Assembly (NCBI RefSeq): GCF_037081715.1
Contig: NZ_JAZDDH010000001.1
Coordinates: 868,001 to 932,000 of the forward strand
Reading direction: 5' to 3'
From: Halalkalicoccus sp. CG83
GTDB taxonomy: Archaea > Halobacteriota > Halobacteria > Halobacteriales > Halalkalicoccaceae
Length of the DNA: 64,000 nt
Below are positions 55,622 through 63,959 of the stretch, one piece after another (positions within the stretch are counted from its first letter, which is position 1; every line of letters begins with the position of its first letter). Below the pieces are notes generated by a model. That model had not been told where the DNA came from, did no database searches, and was given only the letters and a program-made list of their open reading frames with translations. Both the position numbers and the translations under genes were made by a program.

Positions 55622-57235
55622 ATGCGCGTTCTCGGCATCGAGGGCACGGCGTGGGCGGCGAGCGCGGCGTACTTCGATCCCGGGAGCAACGACGTTCTCA
55701 TCGAGTCCGATCCCTACGTGCCCGAGAGCGGCGGCATTCACCCACGCGAGGCCGCGGAACACATGTCGGAGGCGATCCCACGCGTCGTCGAGCGCGTGCT
55801 CGGACAGGTGGATCGCGGGGAGATCGACGCGGTCGCGTTCTCGCGCGGGCCGGGGCTCGGTCCCTGTCTTCGGATCGTCGGCACCGCCGCGCGCACGCTC
55901 GCCCAGACGCTCGACGTTCCGTTGGTGGGCGTGAATCACATGGTCGCCCACCTCGAGATCGGCCGGCACCGATCCGGATTCGCGAACCCGGTCTGTCTGA
56001 ACGCCAGCGGCGCGAACGCTCACGTTCTGGGCTATCACGACGGCCGGTATCGAGTGCTCGGCGAGACGATGGACACCGGCGTGGGAAACGCGCTCGATAA
56101 GTTCGCCCGCCACCTCGACTGGTCGCACCCCGGCGGCCCGAAGGTCGAGGAGGCCGCCCGCGACGGCGAGTACCTCGACCTGCCCTACGTCGTCAAGGGG
56201 ATGGACTTCTCCTTCTCGGGACTGATGAGCGCCGCGAAGGGGGCGGTCGATTCCGGCGAGCGAGTCGAGGACGTCTGTTTCTCGCTGCAGGAGAACGTCT
56301 TCGCGATGCTGACGGAGGTCGCCGAACGCGCGCTGTCGCTCACCGGAAACGACGAGCTCGTCCTCGGGGGCGGGGTGGGACAGAACGCCCGCCTGCGGGG
56401 CATGCTCGAGACGATGTGCGAGGCCCGCGGCGCCGAGTTCTACGCTCCCGAGCCCCGATTCCTCCGGGACAACGCGGGAATGATCGCGATGCTGGGATCC
56501 GAGATGGCGAACGCGGGGGACACCCTCGCGATCGAAGAGTCGAGCGTCGACTCCGACTTCCGACCGGACCAGGTCGCGGTGGGCTGGCGCGGCGAGGAGT
56601 CCGTCTCGCGGCGCCCGGAGGGCGATACCGAGACGGATGCGACGGCGGTGATCGGCGCGGAGGCGACGGCGGTGATCGGTGCGGAGGCGACGGTGGAGAT
56701 CGGCGCCGATCGGGTTCGAAAGCGCCGCCGTCCGAAGGCGTATCGCCACCCCGACCTCGACGCCCGCCTGCGTCGCGAGCGAACCGCGAGGGAGGCGCGG
56801 CTCACCAGTCTCGCCCGCCGAGCAGGCGTCCCGACGCCGGTGGTGTACGACGTCGACCGCCGCGAGGGCGCTCTCACCCTCGAACGGGTGGGCGAGTCGG
56901 ACCTCCTCGCGGCGCTCGTCCCCGAACGGGTGCGGACGGTCGGCGCCCATCTCGCCCGCATGCACCAGGCGGGGTTCGTCCACGGGGATCCGACGCCGCG
57001 AAACGTTCGCATCGGAAGCGGACGGACGTACGCGATCGACTTCGGGCTGGGCTATCACACCGACCACCTCGAGGACTACGCGATGGACCTCCACGTCTTC
57101 GAGCGGAGCCTCGCCGGCACGGCCGAGGACGCCGACGCCTGCCGGGAGGCGTTCGAGGCCGGCTACCGCGAAGCGGGCGATCCGGCGGTCCTCGAACGCC
57201 TGCGCGAGATCGAGGGACGCGGTCGATACCGGTAA
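55622..57235 (+). CDS. Bifunctional tRNA threonylcarbamoyladenosine synthase/kinase (Kae1-Bud32 fusion)
   Basis: 537 residues. Residues 1-330: Kae1 with MRVLGIEGTAWAASAAYFDP, metal ligands in NHMVAHLEIGR, GGPKVEEAARDG. Residues 370-537: Bud32 kinase with VHGDPTPRNVRIGSG and IDFGLGYHTDH. Together with Pcc1 and Cgi121 (not in this window) it makes t6A37 in ANN-decoding tRNAs. The linker at residues 340-363 contains three 8-residue repeats ATAVIGAE, matching a 24-nt tandem repeat in the DNA. Confidence 0.95.
   Translation: MRVLGIEGTAWAASAAYFDPGSNDVLIESDPYVPESGGIHPREAAEHMSEAIPRVVERVLGQVDRGEIDAVAFSRGPGLGPCLRIVGTAARTLAQTLDVPLVGVNHMVAHLEIGRHRSGFANPVCLNASGANAHVLGYHDGRYRVLGETMDTGVGNALDKFARHLDWSHPGGPKVEEAARDGEYLDLPYVVKGMDFSFSGLMSAAKGAVDSGERVEDVCFSLQENVFAMLTEVAERALSLTGNDELVLGGGVGQNARLRGMLETMCEARGAEFYAPEPRFLRDNAGMIAMLGSEMANAGDTLAIEESSVDSDFRPDQVAVGWRGEESVSRRPEGDTETDATAVIGAEATAVIGAEATVEIGADRVRKRRRPKAYRHPDLDARLRRERTAREARLTSLARRAGVPTPVVYDVDRREGALTLERVGESDLLAALVPERVRTVGAHLARMHQAGFVHGDPTPRNVRIGSGRTYAIDFGLGYHTDHLEDYAMDLHVFERSLAGTAEDADACREAFEAGYREAGDPAVLERLREIEGRGRYR
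56639..56710 (+). repeat. 24-nt tandem repeat in the Kae1-Bud32 linker
   Basis: Three units in frame, each encoding ATAVIGAE or a variant (third ATVEIGAD), copied nearly exactly (units 1 and 2 differ by one base). It expands the flexible link between the two enzyme domains. The near identity of units indicates a recent slippage event. Confidence 0.85.
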
Positions 57236-57353
57236 CCGCCCGTCTCTCGCCCGTCTCAACGCCGAACCCCGATCCGGCCCTCTGATCGGTCCCGTTCCGT
57301 CCTTCGATCCGGGGACACTAACCTTCATAATCCGGGAGGGCGTCGTTGCGAAC

Positions 57354-57632
57354 ATGGTCGAGAAAGAAGACTCCGGAACGCTGTTCGGCGTACCGTACAA
57401 CTTCGAGCGACCGAGCATCGGTCGACTGCTGTCGGCCTACTGGCAGCCCGGAAAGGGGATGCTCGTCGAGAAGCCGTTCGGGATCGGTTACACCCTGAAC
57501 CTCGCGAACTGGCGGTCGTGGATCGTCCTCGTCGTCGCAGCGGTCCTGCTCTGGCAGGAGCGCGGCGGCGCGGAGGGCGAGGTCGAAACGGAGGAGGAGG
57601 AGCCCGTCGAGGTCATCGTCGACGACGACTGA
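57354..57632 (+). CDS. DUF5808 family membrane protein
   Basis: 92 residues. FGVPYNFERPSIGRLLSAYW and PFGIGYTLNLANW are the DUF5808 signature; a hydrophobic segment (about 57-67) follows and the tail is Glu/Asp-rich. Function unknown; the family is widespread in archaea and bacteria. It is preceded by AT-rich sequence. Confidence 0.8.
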   Translation: MVEKEDSGTLFGVPYNFERPSIGRLLSAYWQPGKGMLVEKPFGIGYTLNLANWRSWIVLVVAAVLLWQERGGAEGEVETEEEEPVEVIVDDD

Positions 57633-57673
57633 GCGATCGACGCCGCTTTCTCGCTGTAGTTCCCGCTTCGGGT

Positions 57674-58228
57674 ATGCTCCGGTTCGTGACGAGCAACCCC
57701 GGCAAGGTCCGCGAGGCTCGAGAGTACCTTCCCGAGCCGGTCGAGCGGGTGGCATACGACTACCCCGAGATCCAGTCGGAGGATCTGGGTGCGATCGCTG
57801 CGGCGGGCGCCCGCGACGCCTTCGAGGAGGTCGGCGAACCGGTGTTCGTCGACGACGCGGGGCTGTTCATCGACGCGTTCGACGGCTTTCCGGGCCCCTA
57901 CTCCTCGTACGTCGAGGACCGCCTCGGAATCGAGCGCGTCAGAACACTCGCGTCCCGCGAGGACGACGACGCCGCGAGCTTCCGAGCCGTGGTCGCCTAC
58001 GCCGACGACGACACCGTCGAGACGTTCGAGGGTGCCGTCCCAGGCCGCATCGTCGCGCCGTGCGGCGACGGCGGCTTCGGCTACGATCCGATCTTCGAAC
58101 ACCGAGGCCGGACGTTCGCGGAGATGTCCACCGAGGAGAAGAACGCCGTCTCGCATCGAGGTCGGGCCCTCTCGAAGTTCGCCGACTGGCTCGCCGAGCG
58201 GAACGACGGATCTCGAAGTGACGGGTGA
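57674..58228 (+). CDS. rdgB: Non-canonical purine NTP pyrophosphatase (RdgB/HAM1)
   Basis: 184 residues. MLRFVTSNPGKVREAREYLP, PVFVDDAGLFIDAFDGFPGP and GDGGFGYDPIFEHRGRTFAE, ending EEKNAVSHRGRALSKFADWL. It removes XTP and ITP from the nucleotide pool. Start at ATG 57674. It belongs to the same DNA/RNA-quality stretch as RadB and Kae1-Bud32. Confidence 0.94.
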   Translation: MLRFVTSNPGKVREAREYLPEPVERVAYDYPEIQSEDLGAIAAAGARDAFEEVGEPVFVDDAGLFIDAFDGFPGPYSSYVEDRLGIERVRTLASREDDDAASFRAVVAYADDDTVETFEGAVPGRIVAPCGDGGFGYDPIFEHRGRTFAEMSTEEKNAVSHRGRALSKFADWLAERNDGSRSDG

Positions 58229-58328
58229 ACGAACGATCACTCCATCCCCGCCGAGCCGACGTGCCGTCCGAATCCCTCGTTCCGTCCCCTCTCGTACGTG
58301 GTTCAGCGGCTCCTCGATCCGACGCGAA

Positions 58329-58562
58329 TCACGTCGGACGCGTTCTCCCGCCTACCCGCCCGGAGAGGGCGACCGCGCTGATGAGGAGGCCGCTTCCGGC
58401 CGTCACCGCCCCGAGGTGGCGAACCCCGATCACCGCCCCGCCGATCGTACATCTCCCGTCCGCCCCGCAACTCAACACCGCGAGCGCGATCGCGACGACC
58501 GCGACCGAAACCGAGAGGGCGAGCACGGCGTACAGCCCCTCCTCGAACGCTATCGATCTCAT
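58329..58562 (-). CDS. Small two-helix membrane protein
   Basis: 77 residues: MRSIAFEEGLYAVLALSVSV, a hydrophobic stretch to residue 30, a loop with two Cys (LSCGADGRCTIGG), and a second helix (HLGAVTAGSGLLISAVALSG). It is convergent with rdgB. Function unknown; the paired Cys could form a disulfide outside the membrane. Confidence 0.55.
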   Translation of the reverse strand: MRSIAFEEGLYAVLALSVSVAVVAIALAVLSCGADGRCTIGGAVIGVRHLGAVTAGSGLLISAVALSGRVGGRTRPT

Positions 58563-58600
58563 CACCGATACATGATAACACGGCTATATCCGCTTTGTGG

Positions 58601-59074
58601 TCATTCGCGCGGATCGCAGTCGGGGCCTGGATACTCCCCTCCGACCACCGCCGGATAGAGCCCCTCGGGATCGAACACCGTTAGGAAGGCGCCGGGCGAC
58701 TTCACGCTCGTTTCCACCCGCGCGCGAAGTTCGGCGCCCGCACGCGCGCTCCGGAGCGATTCGTCGAAGGTGAGGACGTGTCCCGCCTTGCCGCGGTACG
58801 CGGCGGCCAGCGCGGGATGGTCGCCCGCCGGCTGTTCGACGACGGTAACGAGCGCCGCGATCCGCCGACGCCAGTCGTCTGCGAGGTCGTCGTTCGCGAG
58901 CTCTCGGACCACCGCCTCGGCGTCGTCGAGTAGCTCGTCGGTGGCGACGAGTTCGAGCCACGAGTGTGCTCGAATCAGGTCCATCACCTCCCGCGCGGGT
59001 CCACCGAGGAGCAGGTCAGCGGCCAGTACGTCGGCGTCCGCGACGATCCGTCCGGGATCGGGTCGATCACCCAT
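58601..59074 (-). CDS. PIN-domain-like protein
   Basis: 157 residues. N-terminal GRIVADADVLAADLLL (Asp residues at 12 and 14 in the typical first strand), TDELLDDAEAVVREL, and LTFDESLRSARAGAELRARV. This fits a PIN-type nuclease fold with most acidic positions present. It overlaps the preceding small gene by 8 nt, the common arrangement of toxin-antitoxin pairs, but no activity is shown. Confidence 0.65.
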   Translation of the reverse strand: MGDRPDPGRIVADADVLAADLLLGGPAREVMDLIRAHSWLELVATDELLDDAEAVVRELANDDLADDWRRRIAALVTVVEQPAGDHPALAAAYRGKAGHVLTFDESLRSARAGAELRARVETSVKSPGAFLTVFDPEGLYPAVVGGEYPGPDCDPRE

Positions 59075-59192
59075 CGCTCGTCTCCCTCCGGGCGGCGACC
59101 TCGCGCTCGATCGTCGCGAGGTCGGTCGCCGCCCGTTCCCCGCGCTCGAAAAGTCGCTCCCAGCTGATACGTGTCGTGCGATCGTCTGACAT
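59067..59192 (-). CDS. Small protein overlapping the PIN-like gene
   Basis: 41 residues, MSDDRTTRISWERLFERGER and ATDLATIEREVAARRETSDG, charged and helical. The TGA at 59067-59069 overlaps the PIN gene start (ATG 59072-59074) within 8 nt, so both are translated as a unit. Could be an antitoxin, but has no recognised antitoxin DNA-binding motif. Confidence 0.55.
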   Translation of the reverse strand: MSDDRTTRISWERLFERGERAATDLATIEREVAARRETSDG

Positions 59193-59260
59193 AGATTTAT
59201 GGCCCGTTCGCGACGTCTATCCACCGGGGCGTTTACTCCCCCTTCCCTCCCCTTTCCCTG

Positions 59261-59935
59261 CTACGCAGCGTTCCGTCCCTCGGCCCCCAGGAGGGCGGCC
59301 CGAACCCCCTCGACGCTCTCCTGTTCGACGATCACCGCCACCTGGTCGCCGGCCTCGATCGTCGTCCGGGGCATGGGAATGGTCATGGCCGCCCCGGCCG
59401 CTCCGTGGGCGTAGATCCGTGCGCCCGATGGTAGTTCGACCTCGCTAACCCGCTTTCCTATCGCTGGCGAGCCCTCACGAACGGTGACGGTGGTGAGCTG
59501 GAGCCGTTCGGTGAGGTCCGCGACGAGGTTGAAGTCGCCGCCCAGCAGGGCGGTCTTCGCGCCGGCCGCCCCCAGTCGCTCGGGGTAGATGATCTCGTCG
59601 ACGTCGTCGGCGTACTTCTTGTAGATCTCCTCGCGGTAGTCGTCGTCGATCCGCATGACGGTCCGACAGCCGTGGTGGGTCCCGACCGAACACGCCGCGA
59701 AGTTGACGTTGAGGTCGCCCGTGAGCCCGGCGAGCGCGTCCGCCTCCTCGACGCCGACCGACTCGAGCACGGACTCGTTGCCGCCGTCGCCCTCGACCGC
59801 CTCGAACCCGGCCGAGCGGGCGCGTTTCACCTTCTCCGGATCGTCGTCGACGATGGCGACTTCGTGACCCTCCTCGTGGAGGATCCGTGCGGTCCGCATC
59901 CCGACGCGACCGTACCCGACGATGACGAACTTCAT
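59261..59935 (-). CDS. TrkA-type potassium uptake protein (NAD-binding)
   Basis: 224 residues: RCK-N Rossmann domain with GYGRVGMRTARIL (7-19) and VDDDPEKV, then an RCK-C domain (VREGSPAIGKRVSEVELPSG). It gates potassium transporters in response to NAD(H) or ATP. No transporter membrane subunit is nearby, except the decayed TrkA-C protein at 48101. Confidence 0.9.
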   Translation of the reverse strand: MKFVIVGYGRVGMRTARILHEEGHEVAIVDDDPEKVKRARSAGFEAVEGDGGNESVLESVGVEEADALAGLTGDLNVNFAACSVGTHHGCRTVMRIDDDYREEIYKKYADDVDEIIYPERLGAAGAKTALLGGDFNLVADLTERLQLTTVTVREGSPAIGKRVSEVELPSGARIYAHGAAGAAMTIPMPRTTIEAGDQVAVIVEQESVEGVRAALLGAEGRNAA

Positions 59936-60015
59936 GCTACCCGTAGGATCACCCCCCTGAAAAACGTTGGCCTACCGCACGTCACGCGGTTTCGTTTCGA
60001 GCCCGGGGGTCGCGG

Positions 60016-61053
60016 TCAACCGGCCGGGTCGAACGGGCGGTGGACGACCTCGTAACCGGTCTCGGTCCGTTCGACGGCGTCGACCGCGTAGAACCGGATG
60101 CGTCGCTCCTGTTTCGTCCGGACGGGCACGTCGTAGTGTTCCGCGATGTAGGAGAGCTCCTCGCGGCCGACGCGCTCGACGAACTCCCGGTGGGCGTCGA
60201 GGCGGTCCGTGAGCACGCGCCGCGAGAACGCCTCGATTCCTTCGATCCGGTCGGGAAACGCCTCGACGAACGCCTCGTCGATCTCGTACCCGACCGAGTT
60301 CCGTCCGGCGACCATCGCCGCCAGCGTCGTCGTTCCAGTCCCCCAGAACGGGTCGAGCACCCGTTCTCCGTAGGTCGAGAACATGTTGATCAGCCGGTAG
60401 GGTAACGCGAACGGGAACGCCCCCGAGCGATCGCGCAGGTCGTCCGACTCGAGGGGCTGGGCGATCCCACGCACGTCGGTCCAGAGGTCGGAGAACCACC
60501 GGTTTCGTTCCTCCCAGAAGTACGCGCTCTCGTAGCGCCGCTCCGATCGGGGTTCGAACGACCGGGGACCGCCCTTGCGGAAGACGAGCACGTGTTCGTG
60601 TTCGAGCGTCGGGTAGGCGTTCGGCGGCACCATCCCCGAGCCCATGAACTTCGCGGCGCTGTTCGCAGGCTTTCGCCAGAGGAGGTCGGGGAGGGGATCG
60701 AACCCGAGTTCGCGGAACGTCCGCGTGATCCGGACGTGGTTCGGATAGACCCGGAAGCGATCTCCGACGGTCCGGGTGGCGTCGCCGACGTTGACGCAGA
60801 CGATGGCGCCCTCCGCGAGCACCCGATCGAGCTCCGTCCAGACTTCGTCGAGGACGGCGTGCATCCGCTCGAAGGCCGCGTCGCCGTCGTTCGACTCGAG
60901 GGCGGTTCCGATCGCCGGGTCGAGGTCCGTGAACGCCTCGTCCCACATCTCGATCATCGGGTACGGCGGCGACGTGACGACGAGTTCGACCGACTCGTCG
61001 GCCAGTGACATATCGCGGGCGTCCCCGACGTGGAGGGCGTGTTCGGTCCGCAT
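60016..61053 (-). CDS. DNA methyltransferase (N4-cytosine or N6-adenine, SPPY type)
   Basis: 345 residues. Catalytic motif TSPPYP at 27-32 and AdoMet motif DPFWGTGTT at 234-242, in that order (beta-type arrangement). SPPY is usual for N4-cytosine methyltransferases. No restriction enzyme is adjacent, so it is probably an orphan methylase. Haloarchaea often have an orphan CTAG methyltransferase; this could be it, but I cannot tell the target from the sequence. Confidence 0.85.
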   Translation of the reverse strand: MRTEHALHVGDARDMSLADESVELVVTSPPYPMIEMWDEAFTDLDPAIGTALESNDGDAAFERMHAVLDEVWTELDRVLAEGAIVCVNVGDATRTVGDRFRVYPNHVRITRTFRELGFDPLPDLLWRKPANSAAKFMGSGMVPPNAYPTLEHEHVLVFRKGGPRSFEPRSERRYESAYFWEERNRWFSDLWTDVRGIAQPLESDDLRDRSGAFPFALPYRLINMFSTYGERVLDPFWGTGTTTLAAMVAGRNSVGYEIDEAFVEAFPDRIEGIEAFSRRVLTDRLDAHREFVERVGREELSYIAEHYDVPVRTKQERRIRFYAVDAVERTETGYEVVHRPFDPAG

Positions 61054-61159
61054 ACCGGTGGTTTCGGTCCTGGCGGGTTATATGCTCCTATCGGGTGGAC
61101 GGATCCAACTGCCGAGACGTCCCGGGTGCGGATCGGTCACGTCCGTTCGACCGACCCGT

Positions 61160-61567
61160 TCACCGGTGTTCCCCGCCGAGTCGAGCGAAGGTGAACCCGA
61201 GCACCGACCCGTAGACCAGATGGGCCAGGAGGCTGAGCACCATGAAGACCAGGAAGTAGCTCAGGGAGACCGTCGGGACGAAGACGACGGAGAAGACGAT
61301 CCAGAGGAGTAGTGACAACACCACCCCTCGCATGACTTCGCGGGGAGCGAGATGCTGGCCGATCGCGAAGAACACGAGCGGCCACACGAGCGTTCCGGCG
61401 ATCACGAAGACCGCCACGCCGACGCTCTCCGGCGCGTTGAGCATCTCGGCGATGGCCCGATGTGCCTCCAGTCGGTGCGACGTGAACGCGTCTATGGGCC
61501 ACATGAACGCGAGCATCGCTGCGGTGGCGAGCAGGCCGCTCGTGACGGCCGTGACTCTGTCGTCCAC
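61160..61567 (-). CDS. DUF6789 family membrane protein
   Basis: 135 residues, starting at GTG 61567 (VDDRVTAVTSGLLATAAMLA), four membrane helices (AVFVIAGTLVWPLVFFAIGQ). The upstream minus-strand AACGTTTTTCAATC (61586-61599) may be its TATA box, about 25 nt before the start. The family is confined to halophiles as far as I know; function unknown. Confidence 0.72.
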   Translation of the reverse strand: MDDRVTAVTSGLLATAAMLAFMWPIDAFTSHRLEAHRAIAEMLNAPESVGVAVFVIAGTLVWPLVFFAIGQHLAPREVMRGVVLSLLLWIVFSVVFVPTVSLSYFLVFMVLSLLAHLVYGSVLGFTFARLGGEHR

Positions 61568-61652
61568 GGCGGAGATACGGCTATCCGATTGAAAAACGTT
61601 ATCGCACGGACGAGGGCCGATCGGATCGCGGCGGACCGGGGCTGGCGACGCC

Positions 61653-61835
61653 TCAGCCGTTCCCCAGCGTTCGATCCAGCATCGAGGTGAGATCCTTGAT
61701 CTCGGCGGCATCGAAGCCGAACTCCCCCCTGTCGGGCGCGAGCAGGTAGTAATCGAACGCCTCGCCGTCGTCGCCGCTCCGGATTCCCAGGTCGTCAGGT
61801 TCGCCGATCAGGAGGTCGTCGTCGCGCGTGCTCAT
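61653..61835 (-). CDS. Small acidic protein
   Basis: 60 residues, MSTRDDDLLIGEPDDLGIRS followed by FDYYLLAPDRGEFGFDAAEI and a short helix. Acidic like most soluble halophile proteins; the ATG at 61835 is preferred over GTG 61841. No function recognised. Confidence 0.55.
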   Translation of the reverse strand: MSTRDDDLLIGEPDDLGIRSGDDGEAFDYYLLAPDRGEFGFDAAEIKDLTSMLDRTLGNG

Positions 61836-62001
61836 CGTCACTCACGTCTCGTGGCGGAGGACTTGAATCCTCTCCCGAGACGGCACCGACGAGACGCGTC
61901 CACCGAAGCGCCGAGCCCACACCGGAAGGCGGGCTCGCACCCGACGGATTCCACCTCCTCGAACCTGGAGGGATATATACGAACACGAACACACCCGTCC
62001 C

Positions 62002-62691
62002 ATGACCGATCGATCGGACCCGTCCCGGTGGTGGTATCTGACCGCGAGCGCGCTGGCGGTCGGCATCCTCGTCCTGCCGTTTGCCCGGATCTGGTGGACG
62101 CTCGGATCGTCCGTATCGAGCGTGAGTACACCGATCGCCGGAGCGATCGTGTTCGTGTCGGCGTGTCTCTCGGGCTCGCTCTCCCTCGACGCACGACGGA
62201 CCGGGAACGACGACTGGGATCCGGATCCGCGGCTCTACGCCGTCGGTGGGGTGCTGTATCCGCTGTCGCTCGTGGTCGGTACCTGGTATCTGTTGATGCG
62301 CTACTGGAACGCCGGCCTCGCCGGCGTGAACGCGGTCGAGCCGCCGTCGGACGAGTGGCTCGCCGCCTCGCGCTGGCACTACTGGATCGCGCTCGGTCCG
62401 GTCTGGTGTCTCGTCGGCGGCGTCGCCGCACTGGCGTTCGGTCTCTCGGGACTGCTGGTCGGCGCTCTCTGTTGGGTCATCGGGTTTGGGCTGTTCGTCC
62501 TTGCGATCAACGTCGACGTCCGCCACGTCCGCGCCGCGGAACTCGAGTGGAAGCCCGGCGTGGGTCGCTACACCTACCCGCCGCTGTTCGCCGTGTTCTC
62601 GCTGGTGCTCGCCCCCCTGATCATGCTCCTGGTCGGCGGAGTCTACCTGTTTCAGCGGCGGCGCTACGTGGGACCGACGGTGGGGCGGTAG
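62002..62691 (+). CDS. Multi-pass membrane protein of unknown function (RWWY family)
   Basis: 229 residues with six membrane helices. It begins MTDRSDPSRWWYLTASALAV and has a second aromatic motif (SRWHYWIALGPVWCLVGG); its C-terminus LFQRRRYVGPTVGR is basic. The same RWWY start and basic end are found at 11648. Its start is well set because a TATA-like GATATATA at 61971-61978 precedes by about 28 nt. Function unknown. Confidence 0.72.
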   Translation: MTDRSDPSRWWYLTASALAVGILVLPFARIWWTLGSSVSSVSTPIAGAIVFVSACLSGSLSLDARRTGNDDWDPDPRLYAVGGVLYPLSLVVGTWYLLMRYWNAGLAGVNAVEPPSDEWLAASRWHYWIALGPVWCLVGGVAALAFGLSGLLVGALCWVIGFGLFVLAINVDVRHVRAAELEWKPGVGRYTYPPLFAVFSLVLAPLIMLLVGGVYLFQRRRYVGPTVGR

Positions 62692-62728
62692 AGCCGGCCT
62701 TATCCGTTCGGACGGGGTCGGTCGCTGC

Positions 62729-63160
62729 TCAGAACCGGAGGTGCGAGGTCGAGCTCGGGCCGCCGTCCTCCTCGTCGTCGCTGCTCGCGCCTTCCCGGAG
62801 GAACCGGACGTCGTCGTCGGTCAGATAGACCTGTCCGTTCTCGACCGAGACGTCGACGTCCGGGAGCGTCGTCTCCGCCGCGGGACCGTTGTCACAGTGG
62901 CCCGAACAGGCGTCGAACGTCGAGCCGTGCTTCGGACAGACCACCTCTCCCTCGCGAACTACCGTGCCCACGCCCTCGCGATACAGGGGCTGGGCCTCGT
63001 GGGTACAGCTGTTGACCCACGCCTCGACCGTGCTCTCGTCGTCCTCGCAGGGAACGAGGAACACCTCCCGCTCCTCGCCGTGGCCGTCACGTACCGTGAA
63101 CAACCAGGCTCCCTCCTCGCTGACGGTGTCGACGCTCGTCAACCGGTAGCGACCGCTCAT
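62729..63160 (-). CDS. Rieske [2Fe-2S] protein
   Basis: 143 residues. Cluster ligands C52-X-H54 in SCTHEAQP and C75-X2-H78 in VCPKHGSTFD. No transmembrane anchor or Tat signal, so it is a soluble Rieske-type ferredoxin (electron carrier for an oxygenase or nitrite reductase-like partner) rather than part of a bc1 complex. Start ATG 63160 gives the best beginning (MSGRYRLTSVDTV). Confidence 0.87.
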   Translation of the reverse strand: MSGRYRLTSVDTVSEEGAWLFTVRDGHGEEREVFLVPCEDDESTVEAWVNSCTHEAQPLYREGVGTVVREGEVVCPKHGSTFDACSGHCDNGPAAETTLPDVDVSVENGQVYLTDDDVRFLREGASSDDEEDGGPSSTSHLRF

Positions 63161-63185
63161 GATCCCGCCTCGGGGAAGCGGAAAG

Positions 63186-63311
63186 TTAGCTCCTGTGATA
63201 GTCAGTCTCCGTGTCCGTCGCGTCGTTAGCATCCCCGTCGAGAAATCTCGCCCTATCACGGAGTGCCGATATCCGTTTCAGTAGGGCCGCCTGCGGTCTC
63301 GAACGGTCCAT
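63186..63311 (-). CDS. Possible small acidic protein
   Basis: 41 residues from ATG 63311: MDRSRPQAALLKRISALRDR, then an Asp/Thr-rich tail. It lies upstream of the Rieske gene on the same strand with a 25-nt gap. Codon use is mixed, so this may be a remnant. Low confidence. Confidence 0.28.
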   Translation of the reverse strand: MDRSRPQAALLKRISALRDRARFLDGDANDATDTETDYHRS

Positions 63312-63396
63312 GACCTTCACGGCGGATACTCGGCTGTACATTGCCGCCCCCGGAGTACTTCTACTGAATCCGTTGACGATCACCGTTCACGGGTAG

Positions 63397-63591
63397 TCCA
63401 CTGGTTCACCTGATGACTTCAACGAGGCCTCGAAACCGACCACGAATAGAGACACGGTCGCGTCGTTTCTGCGGGGACTGGCCGACGAGATCGGCGAACG
63501 CGAGCTCCGGGTGCACGAACTCGCCGAGGAGTACGATCCCGCTAGATCCCAGTCGAAGCGCTATCGGAGGGGAGGACGAGAGTGGATGTGA
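63397..63591 (+). pseudogene. Gene fragment without start codon
   Basis: From a stop at 63394 to TGA 63589 the frame reads with good haloarchaeal codon use (TVASFLRGLADEIGEREL, RVHELAEEYDPARSQ) but has no ATG or GTG near its beginning. It appears to be the C-terminal end of a lost gene, family unknown. Confidence 0.35.
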
Positions 63592-63959
63592 CGGAGCCGA
63601 CAGACCATTGATCGTGCGAACGAAGAGACGCCCATACGATCAGAAACCGCTCAACAGGCATACGACGTCCCCCGAACAACTCACATTACATCCGGCCGTA
63701 CAGTTTTCTAATGGAGTTCTTCGACGAGAGAGCTAGCAGAAATATCTATAAATAAATATCTAGCACGAATCATCTCGGCTTCTAAACTCAGTACGGTAAT
63801 CGATCGGGAAACGCGGAGTGATCCGTTTACTGCACCATGAGATCGCTCTATCGACATACGACTCTCGTATCCCCTTGCTGAGACGAGACGTGATCGGAGT
63901 TTACCCTATAATTTTATAATAAACATATTTATAATAGTATATTTAATCTTACTTAGGAT
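63592..63959. other. AT-rich region before a Tat-exported protein
   Basis: From about 63720 the sequence turns markedly AT-rich (AATAAATATCTAG near 63749, TATTTATAATAGTATATTTA near 63929). The second block ends about 15-25 nt before the ATG at 63960 and probably holds its TATA box. No gene is seen. Confidence 0.5.

Noticed and set aside
55583-57418. Minus-strand open frame of 611 codons
   Set aside because: Lies opposite the Kae1-Bud32 fusion, whose motifs are unmistakable.
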